This document shows, one piece after another, positions 28,445-39,789 of a stretch of 64,000 nucleotides of DNA. The notes below the pieces were generated by a model, which saw nothing but the letters and a program-made list of their open reading frames with translations, had not been told where the DNA came from and ran no database searches. The stretch lies in the NCBI GenBank assembly GCA_958510875.1, contig OY294068.1:177971411-178035410 (forward strand), read 5' to 3'. The translations under genes and the position numbers were made by a program. Origin of the DNA: Endomychus coccineus. Taxonomy: Eukaryota > Arthropoda > Insecta > Coleoptera > Endomychidae. Positions within the stretch are counted from its first letter, which is position 1; every line of letters begins with the position of its first letter.

Positions 28445-28640
28445 CTCACTCCATGATTGTTGAGAAAGTGATTTCTCATTATAATCAAATTAAATCAAAC
28501 CACCGACTGTCAACTTCAGATGAGACCATGAACTCGAGAATGTTTGTGGCACTGAATGGAGTAGGTACAGCTCTATATGATCCGAGGCCAGCTGTAGCAG
28601 AGTTCCTTCGCAAAAAAGAGAGGCGTTACCGATCATATCC
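28445..28640 (+). pseudogene. Fragment resembling the C-terminus of hAT-derived proteins
   Basis: The plus frame from 28453 starts 'MIVEKVISHYNQIKSNHRLS' and continues through 'MNSRMFVALNGVGTALYDP' and 'RPAVAEFLRKKERRYR'. The pattern of a Leu/Val-Asn-Gly segment followed by D-x-R-P and a short basic end resembles the last part of the dimerisation region in hAT-related transposases and proteins domesticated from them. No upstream catalytic region is present, so it is a fragment. The frame's continuation beyond about 28640 loses this character. Confidence 0.45.
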
Positions 28641-29881
28641 AACTTATTATATACTTGCCCACAAATTCTTAATTATATGCCGACAAAAATCCTCGAGCAC
28701 GTGCAGAATTTATAGAATTTATATATCTAACGGAAGTTGTGAGTATGTTTTTTTCCATAAAAATCCTCATTGACAGTATATTTGATGAACTGTCATTCAT
28801 TCGTTGATAAATTTCTTCTATTAGCACCAAAAAACTTCATTAGAATTAGCAAGTTATATATTTTTTCACATTTTGGGGAAATCATGTATGTTCAGAAAAT
28901 TTCTGACATTATTTCAGTTAGGTGTTGTTCACGCATTTTCGAAAATTCGTTGTGGCCAGATGATGATTACAACGTGGCCACGGCGGACTACTACGTGGCT
29001 ATTTGGCCACGTTCGTATAACTTAAAAAATGCCCTGTTTTATGTTGTAGCAACATTTACAGAGTGAGGGCCACATATTGTATTGTTGAAATAGCGGCTAA
29101 TTTAACCCTCTGAGATAAGGCACCGCAAACTTTTAACGTTCTATGCGTTACTGGATTTCTAATCGGTTGATTAATATTAATAATGGTTTTCGATAGGAAT
29201 CATTAATGACCAAACTTGGAAAGAGACTGTGACTGACATCTGTGATTAAATGGTGCCAATCGATTGTTTTACTAATGCGCAAAACTCGAGAGAGAACTCG
29301 TGGCATGCGTTGAGAGTGTAAACTAGAGAACGAAAATTAACAGGGTTCATCTTGTGTTGAACCTTACATGCGGTGAGTCGAATTATTTTCATTCCTTTAT
29401 ATTTCTCTTTTATTCTCTTCAAGACTACAATTTTCACATAATTTGAAGCATAAATTGTCATAACTTCAATAAGTAAATTATTGTCCAAATATTTTCTTCC
29501 AGATTTCAATATTGTATTTCCCTAGTTATCATCAAGGCAATCTGTTTTTAATTTTGAATATACAATATGGGAAGATAACATAATCAGTTGTGGGATTGTA
29601 TTGATTGTTTTCGTAACAAATACCTGAAGGACTTTTGAGACGAATATTTACGGATAGCAAATGACTCATAAAAAGCCTTATTCAGGTATGTGTTGCAAAC
29701 AATATTCTTTTGTAAAATCTTCAAAATACATAATCCATTACTAGCGAATTATTCGAAATCCTAGATATTATTGGAATATAATTAGTTTTCAAAGAGAAAG
29801 CCTACATTCTTGTACCATAGGAACAACTTGGTTTTGTTCAATCAACAATTCTTTCATTCCATTCAAAACAGATTTTTATAA
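28641..29881. other. Unassigned DNA with a small GTGGCCA cluster
   Basis: No gene. Three copies of 'tggcca' occur within about 60 bases around 28950-29012 (two within 'gtggcca', one within 'tggccacg'). Their meaning is unknown. Confidence 0.35.
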
Positions 29882-30110
29882 ATGCTCCGAAATTCGGAAA
29901 GTATTGCTGAGAAGCAGAAGGAAATTGGGTTGGATCTACTTCCCCTAAAATCTCGTACCATGTATCATAAAGAATATAATGCTTTTACCAGCTGGAAAGA
30001 CAATAAGGGCGTAGCCGGTGAGACTCTTTCACAGTCACAAACGTTAAAACCGTCGACAGTTTGGCCGGAATATTCTATGCTCAAAACAGTTCAATGTGTT
30101 AAATAAAATT
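29882..30110 (+). pseudogene. Crypton-like tyrosine recombinase, N-terminal fragment
   Basis: The frame reads 'LPLKSRTMYHKEYNAFTSWK' and later 'LKPSTVWPEYSMLKTV'. This matches the core-binding (SAM-like) region of the animal tyrosine-recombinase proteins related to Crypton elements, in which a Y-x-x-F-x-x-W-K segment is followed by 'KPS(S/T)LW..YSMLK'. The stretch between the two is shortened and altered. The catalytic part is missing here. A more C-terminal piece of the same kind of protein lies at 39.8-40.4 kb. Confidence 0.6.
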
Positions 30111-32113
30111 TTTTTATTGACGAATTTCCAAAAGTTTTCTGAAGAGGAATTTGGTGGGCTATGAGCTCGTAGAGTCCAGGGTGCCATCAAAAGTAGAGAT
30201 CAATAGGTACATTTTTGCCAAATGCTGATATTTTTTATTCAGATTTCCTGTTATTTTTGGATATTGTTATTGTTATTGTGTTGGAGTTATAACATGTCTT
30301 ATGTTTAATAAATTCATAGAATATTACCTACTGAATTATTGGAAATAGTCTGTAAAGGTTGCTATGACGACTTTTCGGGAGTAGACTGAAAATGAAGCAT
30401 TTTACTGACTGCAATGAGTTCGTAAAATAGCTGTTTTTGGGATCGTATTCCAAAAACTTGTTTCATGATGACACCTTCTGTGATATGGACTATCAAAATT
30501 GTCCACAGAGTGAATGTATAAAAGACTGTGGATTTTTTTTGGGCTGATCTCAATACTTCCCTTACACTATATACTACGTTAGTGGGGAAAGTAAAAATAC
30601 GGAAATGTATGTGGCTGCATTTTTTGAAAACAGCCGGCAATCAAGTTTACAAAAATTAGTATGATATGTATAGGGACCCGAAAAATCAATAGTTTATCAT
30701 TGTTATTGTATCGAAACTATTTTAACTTCAATTTATTCATTTCAATCATTTACAACCTGTGAGGCGCGCTCACCTGGGGCCTGATGAAAGTAAATGAGGG
30801 GCGAAAAAAATATCGAGGAGAGGAAAAATATTATCAAAAATTCACTTAAATCTCTGAAAGAAAAGCAATAAAATACATTCTGAAATAGTAAAAAATAAAA
30901 TAAACGTTAACACTGATATATTATACTTATAAATAGGATTGAATCTGTACTGTATTTAATATTTAACTTATCCCATATTAAATTAGAAACAAGATTAGTA
31001 CTAATTAGTGACTCCCTTCCAGAGCAACTTTTTTCAATAGAAGGTTTATTATCAGACTTTGACACTTTAAGCTCTTTTTTTATATTTAGATGATATCTAT
31101 ATGTCATTTTCTAAGCAGCCACCGAAGAGAACTGGTTTCGCACAGTTAGGCTATCGAAAATCTGCCTCGATTGGAGAATCACTCAAGATAGCAAATAATG
31201 CAAGGCTGATGCTTCAGCTATATCATCAATGCGACGGGAAGCAATATCATGAGCACTGCAGTTTTTCGGCAAAATTATTTGCAAACATAATTTCTACAAT
31301 CTCAATTGCAGCTGGCATAATCATCTCTTCACCAATGGTGTGAGGCTTTTTACATCTGGCTATTTGATATGAAACTTGTAAGAGGTAGGTGTTTTTAAAT
31401 AAATCTTCGAGACTGGAAGGCACCTTCAATTCGAATATCCCAAACAATTTGGAAAGTTAATATGAAAAATAGTAGATTCGCGTGCAGCACTGCTACAAAG
31501 AATGGACATTTACGGGCATACTCCTGTTATACGTACCTAGGTATATGTAGAGGGTGATTTACATGACAGTCTTTCCGACAATTTTGTGCCATGTAAAATT
31601 TGAATATGTTGAAGATCTATGGTTCTGATTTCTGGTTATGTGTTGTTTCTGCATGAAGTTAATAAATGTCTTTCATTTGTTGCATGTTCTTCCACAATTC
31701 CTTATTCGTATAATTATGTACGAAAAATTGCCTATTCCATTTTAACATTCAGCACGAATAACTGTAGGAAGATGTTTCTTTTAATATGGCCATTCGTGTG
31801 TAGATTTGGTTCGTGATGAATGATCTCAAGCGAAATAATTACCTTTCTGAATTTATAAATAATTATGTAAATATGGAAATATTTTTAGTTTCTATTTTAA
31901 AATTATTGAGAATAAATGACTTCAATTCTTAATTTATTTATCAATTTTTTCCATGAGTGTTCGTTGCATATGTTTTGAGAATGAATATATTTCTTCATAA
32001 CATGCTTGTGCATTATTTGTACTCTGAACTACATATTGAACGTCCAGACCTGAATACAGATGTAACGAAATCTGAAAAGTAAATTGTAGATATTAAGCTA
32101 TTTTTTTCATAAC
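30111..32113. other. Unassigned DNA
   Basis: Frames at 30362-30640 (-), 31101-31343 (+) and 31619-31816 (+) have no recognised domain. AT-rich, with no repeat identified. Confidence 0.4.
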
Positions 32114-33177
32114 CTCATGAGTAAAGAGAGGAATATATGCACGTCAATTCAATTAAAATATGCGCATATATATGCATAGTTTTTCTTTGAAATATGCAAC
32201 AATATGCATTTATTTGTCAAAATATGTAATTATATGTCTTGAATATAACATGGAAAAATGGAAATGAAGAAACGCCGACTCTTACAAAAATTATTTATTT
32301 TAAATTGGGTAGTAAGTTATAAGGCCAAGGTATCACTTCGGTGGATGGTTTAGTATCAAAAATATTTTTGACTTCCATTAAATACTTAAAGCCTTCCTGC
32401 TTTCTCACAATAACTTCGAGTTTACTTCTTACTATCTTACTACATCACCGGGAACTTTTCTGCATTTGTCGGAAAAAGTTTCAACAATATTAATTGATTA
32501 TCTTAAACTCATATTCCTACTTTCTAGCGAAGTTATTATATCTGGTATAAAACTAAAATTAACCTTAATAAAAACAAGTTCCTTAGCTAAATTTACATTT
32601 TTGAATACTGCTTGACTTTGCACTTCACACTGTGAATTGTCTTCTAAATCTAAAACTATCTCTTTCATGGCTTCAAAATGGTGTGCGTAGAATATCGCGG
32701 CCTTAATCCATGTTCCCCATCGAGTAATTACGGGCTCTGGAGGTAAACTAACTCCTGGCAATTTCTCTCTATAGATCTGCACTCTTAGAGGTGCTTTCAA
32801 AAACACTTTCTTCACATTTGAAATTAATTTGTTCACCAAGGGATATGCTGTTCTGATAGCTTCTGCAACTCTGTTTATCCCGTGTAAAAGGCAAGTGACA
32901 CGTACTATATTACTTGGAAATTCCTACATATCCAATAAATGCCGGCAATAAACCATATAATAATAAAATGGGTCCATAAACCATATCATAATAAAGCCTA
33001 CACGCCTTTTAAATTATTTCATTCATCTGCAAGGGTCGCACTTAATCTTTTGATAAAACGAAAAACATAAAAATATGCACACAAATTTCATTTTTGCTGA
33101 AATATGCAATTTTTTATGAAATTTGTAAAAATATGCAAATATATGCACTTTGCATATATTCCGCCCTTTACTCATGG
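32114..33177. mobile_element. Shortened hAT-type element with inverted ends and ATATGCA-rich subterminal arrays
   Basis: The left end reads 'catgagtaaagagaggaata' and the complement of the right end reads 'catgagtaaagggcggaata', giving imperfect terminal inverted repeats of about 25 bases. Inside each end lies a cluster of 'atatgca' and 'aatatgcaa' motifs: 32140-32245 on the left and 33065-33155 on the right. hAT transposases bind repeated subterminal motifs, so this layout fits. The interior holds a hAT transposase C-terminal remnant on the minus strand. At about 1.06 kb the element is far shorter than an autonomous hAT. No clear 8-bp target duplication was found. Confidence 0.72.
32290..32935 (-). 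pseudogene. hAT-family transposase fragment
   Basis: Minus-strand translation starts near 32935 with 'VRVTCLLHGINRVAEAIR' and continues into the open frame beginning 'MVNKLISNVKKVFLKAPLRV' at 32839. That frame contains 'LPPEPVITRWGTWIKAAIFY', a hallmark of hAT-like proteins (TRWGTWL). After the frame ends at 32498 another frame carries 'KLEVIVRKQEGFKYLMEVKN', probably the original C-terminus after a shift. The DDE catalytic residues upstream are absent. The protein would have moved the surrounding element but is truncated and cannot act. Confidence 0.78.
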
Positions 33178-33429
33178 GTCATGTGCGAGAACAAAACTTC
33201 TGCTTGATATTCTCGCTCTCGAAACAAACACGATCCCATTCTCGCTCTCGTAGAAAAACGAGAGCGATACCGAGAAATGCAAGCTCTCATGCAAACCAGT
33301 ACCGTCAGCTCATCGACCAAACTAAGACATATCCACAAATGGGATTGAATTTCCATCATGTAAGATGAATTGCTATGAGCACTTCCGCTTCTGCTGCTGT
33401 GCCTTTCAGGATATTTTAGCGGCTATAGC
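33178..33429. other. Spacer with 'ctcgctctcg' repeats
   Basis: Three close variants of 'tctcgctctcg' (33211, 33240) and its complement 'cgagagcga' (33259) form a short imperfect palindrome just outside the hAT element. No gene. Confidence 0.5.
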
Positions 33430-34660
33430 CGTTCCTCCAACCCTGTGGTTTTTATAAAATTCAGTATATCGTATAGCTACGCATTGGGTGAGTCTCCTTC
33501 TTCTATTTGGTATGCCCCCCAAGGTGCCGTGGCCTTGGGATTTGCAAGCTGGTGCATTCTGCTAGGATGTGAATGGAAGTTCCGTCCTTCTCCTTATAGA
33601 ACATGTACTGTTCTTTTCCTACTAATCCGCATTTCTTAAGGTGTCCTTACAACTGACAGTGCCCTGTTAGCATCCCCATGAGTATTCTGAGTTTATTTTC
33701 AGGTTGATATAGTCGTTATATCGCTTCTGGCTGTAGTTTCTCAGAAGTGTAATTGCTTGCCTCACTCCTTGCAGGACCAGTCCAGTGGTGTGATCTTTTG
33801 TTGTCTACTTATTTTTCAAGTTCTCCCAGTATTGGGCTGATGCTTATCTCGCAGAAGGGTTCAGGTCCAACACATATGTTTCCGTCCCTTTTTTTTGCCA
33901 GATCGTCTGCTTCTTTGCTACTCTCGTGTCCCTGAAACCATAGAAAGGTAACTGCGTTGCCTTGCCTAGGTCATTCAGTTTCCCTGAGCATGCCCAGACT
34001 ATTTTGGAGCTGATTACGTGAGAGCGTTGTTGGCTGCTTGACTATCCGACATGATGACTATTCCCAGTCTGTGGAGGTCTCTTTCTATATTGAACTGGAC
34101 ACATTTTCCAATAGCATGAATTTTCGCTTCAGAAATGCTTGGGAATTTGCCTAAACTTCCAGAGTATTTGGTTCCAGACCTATACACTATCATTTCAGTT
34201 ACTTCTGTCGTTTGGAAGCCATCAGTGTACCATTTGATGGTCTATCTATTGAGTCTAGGAATGATGTTTTCGTCACATTCACTAGTTTGCGACTTAGTTT
34301 CGTTTCAAATTCTTTTGCGAAGCTGAACTTTTTCCCTGAGGTATGTCCCAGGTTTGCTGACTTACAGGGTCCAGATTTAAAATTGGTGATTCCCTCTCTA
34401 GTCATTCTGCACGTTGTCATCATCATACACTCCACTACTATATGGAGGGGTGTGAGGCTCAGGATTACTTCTATAGGAGCCGTTGGCCATGTTCTCATAG
34501 CACCTGTTATGCTTACACAGGCTACTCCTTGGATTTTCGATAGATTCATCCTTGCACTAGCCTGACTAGTTCTATTACCACAGATCACTGATCCATATGT
34601 GATGATTGATCCCACTATTGCTATGTACGTCAACTGCAGGGTGTTAGGATTTTATCCCCA
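33430..34660 (-). pseudogene. Non-LTR retrotransposon: reverse transcriptase end plus RNase H domain, broken
   Basis: The minus frame 34633-34199 carries 'IAIVGSIITYGSVICGNRTS', 'LSKIQGVACVSITGAMRTWP' and 'IEVILSLTPLHIVVE', the conserved linker after the reverse transcriptase in Jockey/I/R1-type elements. Downstream in other frames come 'IVYRSGTKYSGSLGKFPSIS', 'EAKIHAIGKCVQFNIERDL' and 'IVIMSDSQAANNAL'. The Glu and the 'SDSQAA' Asp correspond to RNase H catalytic positions. RNase H removes the RNA strand after first-strand synthesis. The reading frame is repeatedly interrupted. The end near 34660 abuts a Penelope-like scrap. Confidence 0.8.
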
Positions 34661-34734
34661 GTTGTTTCCAGCCAAAGTTTCTGTACATCATTAGGGATTT
34701 TGTAGCTGTTAAACCGAATCAACCTTTGCTAACC

Positions 34735-34890
34735 GTTCTTCGCCTACACATCATACCTTTCCTAATTTAGATAGCCTAAATATTTTATATAATCAAACCG
34801 AAGGTTTCAGATTAAATATATTAGAATCAATAGAAATTCATAAAAGTGTCAAAAACTATTATAACAATATCCTTTCTGATCAGTAAGGAT
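34735..34890 (+). pseudogene. Penelope-like fragment related to family A, GIY-YIG C-terminal part
   Basis: Plus-strand translation gives 'PTLPNLDSLNILYNQTEGF' and 'RLNILESIEIHKSVKN', closely parallel to 'KLNILESIEILKHAKN' in the 54.9-57.4 kb element. This is the segment holding the conserved Glu of the GIY-YIG nuclease. The fragment is very short and diverged from family A at the DNA level, so it is an older relative. Confidence 0.65.
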
Positions 34891-35814
34891 GTTGTTATAA
34901 TTGTTTGGCCTTTTCCTTTGTCTTTCAGAACACTCTCAGAATAATTCTTAGAATATTGAATCATAATCATCTTGATGCACAAATTGTTCGTTAATTCATA
35001 CTCTTTTTTCTCGTGATCTACCTGTTTCGGGATTCCCGATGATCCCTCATTCTCGATTGTAATATTCTACTCCTCATCCTATTTATACTTGAAATGTTTA
35101 TCATAATTTTGTATCTGTTTAATAATAGCACTTCGATGTTGAAACTATAGAAACGTTTTTGTGATATCATCAGAAGTTGTATGAAATCAAAGTGATTGTT
35201 CTTTCATTCAAACTATTCTATTTATTTCTTCTACCTCAACCTCAACCTCGCTCAAACCCGGAAATTTGGCTCTTCATGACACACCTTGTCCCATGTCCAT
35301 AGACAACTCTGGAAATGGTTTGATCCACATATACACTTTGATACCACTTGCCATTTTAAATAGACACACTGGCATACTTCAAAATCTAAATTAGAATCAA
35401 CTCTAAAATTGTCGACACACCTTTGAAGAAAACTTTTATTAATCATGCCCCTCCTCGACCCCTTAGTTTGGCAACAAATAAATGAACCCCAACGGTGTCG
35501 GGTGATTAATTCTTAGTACCTACTTCCGGATTAAGTGAATATTTTAAACATCAACAATATTATTGGGATTTACCAGTAATTGTCTTTTTCTCAAAATGAT
35601 ACCTGCTACATGCAAAACCAGTCAAGCAACACAAATTGAGAGTTTTTAAATTTTCTTTGCTCGCAAGAATAATAAAATGTTTTGGTCAAATTGTATAGGG
35701 AGGTATTGTTTGTACAATTGTTACAGATATGTTAAAAATTAGAAAATAGTTAAAAATATGAAAAATTTCATATAATATGAAAAATATGCCAAATATGAAA
35801 ATTTCATAAATGCC
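34891..35814. other. Unassigned DNA
   Basis: No gene recognised. A short 'cctcaa' triplet repeat occurs at 35233-35250. Confidence 0.4.
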
Positions 35815-36262
35815 TCACTTTATAGATAACTTATGGGAGATTCATGAAACTATAGACAAACCATCCCATCAACTATCTAATTGCAATCGGTTATAAGCTC
35901 CTGTATATAGTTGTACTTTGAAACTCCATAATATAATCCGATAGTTTCAACCTGGGAAATTGTGTTTTCCGATATATTTCATACCTAGGTATGAAAACAT
36001 CCAGAAACATGTATTACCGAAGAAACTTTTTTCGACGTATTTGTATGTCTGTATCTTCGCCTGCTCCGTGTTTGAAGTAATGGCGAAGTAGATATGTTCC
36101 TGATCGAGACCTACCTCAAATTTTAGGTATAGTTCAGTATATCCAATATCGTCATGTAGTTGATTATAATGAGTGACGATAGGTTGGCTTGATTCAAATT
36201 TGACGATTACACAATTATTAAAGTTGACATAGCCAGAAGGAAATCTAGAACCAAGCACTACC
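35815..36262. repeat. Tandem duplication, copy 1
   Basis: This stretch and 36343-36750 are clear direct duplicates. Both start at 'atagataacttatgggaga', include 'aaacatgtattaccgaag' and 'cctgctccgtgtttgaagta', and end near 'attattaaagttg'. The offset is about 520 bases and copies are diverged by scattered substitutions and small indels. The minus strand of this copy keeps a 103-residue open frame that is broken in the second copy. Confidence 0.85.
35947..36258 (-). CDS. Hypothetical open frame inside a duplicated block
   Basis: The frame encodes 103 residues, starting 'MLGSRFPSGYVNFNNCVIVK' and including 'YTELYLKFEVGLDQEHIYFA'. I do not recognise a family. It has no signal peptide and no membrane segment. 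In the neighbouring duplicate the same residues are still readable ('NFNNYGIVKFESSQPIVTHY', 'VGLEQVHIYFAITSNTEQAK') before a frameshift and stops. The sense of 'KFE' followed by 'gtaggt' on the minus strand would also fit a splice donor, so this may be an exon rather than a whole gene. It could equally be an unclassified transposon protein. Confidence 0.3.
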   Translation of the reverse strand: MLGSRFPSGYVNFNNCVIVKFESSQPIVTHYNQLHDDIGYTELYLKFEVGLDQEHIYFAITSNTEQAKIQTYKYVEKSFFGNTCFWMFSYLGMKYIGKHNFPG

Positions 36263-36342
36263 GGAAAAATGTTTTCAGGTAGGTATTTGCATAAGATTTC
36301 TGTGAATTTTGTCCAGTTTCATGTTTGAAGTAATGACAATAG

Positions 36343-36750
36343 ATAACTTATGGGAGATTTCATGAAACTAAAAGCAAACCATCCCATCAACTAATTACAA
36401 TCGCTAATTGTAAACTCCTGTATATATATTCAAACTTCATAATACATTCTGACAGTTTTAATTTGAGAAATTTTGTTCTTCGATATATTTCTTGCCTAGG
36501 TATGAGAACATCTAGAAACATGTATTACCGAAGACACTTTTTTCCACGTATTTGTAATTCTGTCGATTTTGGCCTGCTCCGTGTTTGAAGTAATGGCAAA
36601 GTAGATATGTACCTGTTCGAGACCTACCTTAAATTTTGCGTATAGATGGGTGTATTCAATATCATCAAGTGATAATAGTGAGTGACAATAGGTTGACTTG
36701 ATTCAAATTTGACGATTCCATAATTATTAAAGTTGGCAGAACCAGATATA
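36343..36750. repeat. Tandem duplication, copy 2
   Basis: Direct duplicate of 35815-36262, with the minus-strand open frame broken by small indels. It shares the block around 'cctgctccgtgtttgaagta' and the block around 'gattcaaatttgacgatt'. Confidence 0.85.
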
Positions 36751-37566
36751 GAAAGACTTGGAACTATTGAAATACTCAGACTACAGATATGTCCAAGACA
36801 AATAGAAAATATTGTAATTAGTATGGATGCAGGAACAATTACAAACTATCAATATTCATGTACCTACAATGGATTCATAGTTTTCCTAAATTGAAACCAG
36901 TTTTCGAAGCATGTGCCAATTGGAAGTATAATTTCAGGCGTAAGCAAATTTCAATTTTTAAACTGTAATTTAACAAAGCTGGTTGATTAAGTCATACACT
37001 TAAATATAGGTCTATAGTAATTTGTGAAATCGAACAATATGTAATTATGACTTGATTCCGTTTTGTATAGAATCATAGGAATCAACAATTTGTACAGAAT
37101 GTTTGAGGAAATGACCAATTACATTCATGTATCTCTGAGGTTTGTTTATCCAATTTCCTATCCAATTATACTTTGATAATGTAATTTGACAATATTCTTC
37201 TGAATAAACCAGTTAAACATATCATGTTTCCACCAATTAGGTTCGACACAGAATGAAGAAATCTCCTCCTGACTATAACATTAACTAAAATGTAAATGAA
37301 ATACAAAAATTGACACCAATGAATATAAAATTTCGTCACGTAGATGACAAATAGTTCTTCATCTGTTCTTGTTTGAGCTTACCTTGCAAAATCCTCAAGA
37401 AAAAAAGCACGACTTATCGTGACATGACAATAGTTTATGTTATGTTACAATCGGAAAACAAACAAAACCTCTTACATTTACGAGAAACGTGACATAATGT
37501 CAGCTGTCAAAATCACATACATAAACATTCATTTAGAACGTCACATAACAAGAATTGATGTAGTTA
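36751..37566. other. Unassigned DNA
   Basis: No gene, repeat or RNA recognised. Confidence 0.4.
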
Positions 37567-37731
37567 GTTTTGTAAATGTTTCGTGTGTGAGCGTCGCGAC
37601 AAGAGCAATGCTGCTGCAAAACTGAAACAAGTTGAGGCTGTATCGCCGACGCCGAACGATTTTAGCTCGTCGACGGCAAACTACGGCGCCGGTCCACTTA
37701 TATTCTCAATAGTTCTGGATGATCTTAGCGA
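37567..37731 (+). CDS. Candidate isolated exon of an unidentified host gene
   Basis: This short stretch stands out from its AT-rich surroundings by a higher GC content and many G/C third codon positions. In one frame it reads 'CERRDKSNAAAKLKQVEAVS' and then 'PTPNDFSSSTANYGAG' and 'PLIFSIVLDDLSE'. It ends in GAG followed by 'gtcagt', a good splice donor. A possible acceptor 'ttag' lies just upstream near 37566. I do not recognise the protein. If real, it is an internal exon with introns far longer than the exon. A chance frame cannot be ruled out. Confidence 0.4.
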
Positions 37732-38489
37732 GGTCAGTTCGCAATCAAAAATTTCAAACTTTAAATAGGCGCTCTTGTAGGTGGAAGGAATGATTGATGA
37801 CATAGTCGGGGAGGTAGCAATTTACTTTGCTTTCTACGTATATCAACTTTTATGAAATGAGGAAGATATTATTGTAATAAGAATATCATTTTAATTTACC
37901 AAATTATTCATTAATCTTGTGGAACTCCATAATCTGGTTTCAAATATACAGGGCCTAACATTCTATTGTGAGGTTTCAAAATGTTTGTTATATATTTCCA
38001 TAAAATGTTGGGAAATGGGTCATACTAGCACATATGCTTATTATTTTCGTGTTTACGTACGTTTCGGTCTCACGACCATCATCAGAAGACGTCTGAGCCG
38101 GAATTTCTTAAGACTAATTGTATCAGCACAAAGCGTCCTTATCGCAACAATTCCAATTAAGAATGCCCACGTCCGCGAAACGAACCTAAACACGAGTAAT
38201 GTAAATTGTTACAACTTATTTTTTTTGAGTATATGAATATGTATACAAGAATCCACTGCTTAGCAATTTTCTTATAATATACGAATTCATGTCCAACAAT
38301 ATTTGTATACGACTGAAACCAAAAAATATAAGGCTCAAGTACCATGTTCGAACCAGATGTTGAAGATTCATGAGTTAATAGAAAAAGATTGTCAGACCTT
38401 ATTAGAAATATTGCCATTTGAGCATTCTACTTTAAATATACTTTCAACATTATAAAGACGCATCTGGACATTTGCAAGGGTTTTGATTA
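37732..38489. other. Unassigned DNA
   Basis: Frames at 37919-38236 (+) and 38157-38417 (-) overlap on opposite strands and show no domain. Possible intron if the exon at 37.6 kb is real. Confidence 0.35.
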
Positions 38490-39590
38490 ATTAAATTAGT
38501 ATAAATTTGATTAAGTGATTGAATGTTCTATGATTCACAGACTTGGGGTCACGTTTCATGTGAATCTCCTCCTGAATGGATTTTTAATAACAATTGGTTT
38601 CCATAATTAGAATATTAACATTTTTGTAATCGAGTTGATGGTTACAATCAAAACAGTGTTCATCAGGGGCTGGTGGAATTTTCTTTTTTGTTTGTTGTAC
38701 TATACTTATGGCCTGTATAAGTCCCATCGCGATCTGAACAATTCAATTTGAATACTGTCTGGGTTTGAACATCTTTAGGTATCAAAGGTTTTGGATTCGA
38801 AAAATATTTGCAAACGCAGTAAGTACCTAGTTATGCGCAACATTCATATTACACTTTTTTAAATAATTCTCAATTTTCTCTAAGTTCTCCAGAATTCATG
38901 GTGATGTTATAAAATTATCTGTATTACTGCTTATGGTATGTATATATGACATTCCATTATAGATTTTGTTTATTCTTTCTTCAATGATGAGGTTGAAAAA
39001 TATTTTTGGGCAGCCATTCATTTGCAGTTCATTTACGAACAATTAATAAATTTTCAGGACGGTTCTCTGGGTAGGACAATTTGACCGCACGATCTGTAAA
39101 GCTGTTTATAACACTCTTCTATAACTTGTTGGTGAAACGGAATTGAAGTGAAGATAAAGTTGAGACCAGACTTCTTTAGTAAGCTACGCAGTTTTTATTT
39201 TTCCATCTGCATCATGCTATTTTTGGATGTTTTTGTTCACTTGTTGATGTTAAATTTATCAATCACGTACTGAATTTTATCATTGGGAACACACATTAGT
39301 CTATCATCTATATAACTTTTGAAAAATATGGGTTGGAAATCTAATGAATTTATCATAGATTCCTCTAAAGATTTCATAACCAGATTAGCAATAGTAGCTG
39401 AAATGGAAGATCCCATTGCTGTGCCTAATATTTGTCCAAAATATTGCTCACCGTATTGAGAATAAGTGCATTCTAAACAAACCTTTACTGCATTTATAAA
39501 TTCAGATTGATCTAGAGGTGTGGTTCTTGATTTGTGCCCAACTTTACTTGATGCTACCCAATGCCAAAACCACTGGTACATTTGTGAATA
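38490..39590 (-). pseudogene. Penelope-like element, family C, broken
   Basis: The minus frame 39581-39237 encodes the reverse transcriptase palm. 'EQYFGQILGTAMGSSISATI' is motif B, with SSISA where PLEs usually have SPLSP. 'IFFKSYIDDRLMCVPND' is motif C with an intact YIDD. Towards lower coordinates, other frames give 'HCFDCNHQLDYKNVNILIME' and 'IQEEIHMKRDPKS'. These match the end of the GIY-YIG nuclease domain in which a His, an N-V-x-I-L segment and a conserved Glu precede the C-terminus. The order RT then GIY-YIG fits a PLE. Frames shift between blocks. A second copy of the nuclease part lies at 62.4-62.8 kb. Confidence 0.78.
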
Positions 39591-39789
39591 AATGGAAGAA
39601 GTTCAAGGGAATTAATAGATTATCTACGAGTACGGACTGATTGTTTATTAATTCATTAAAATGCCATGAGTCGTCCCCCTATTATTCCTTTACAGCAGTT
39701 TACCGACTTCTGTTTGGAAATGGCATATTATTTTGATAGGACATACCCGTAGTACTGGCACTAATTATTGAAGATTATGACTTTGATAT

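Noticed and set aside
35230..35252. Telomere-like repeat 'cctcaa'
   Set aside because: Only about three units, and not the TTAGG unit usual in insects.
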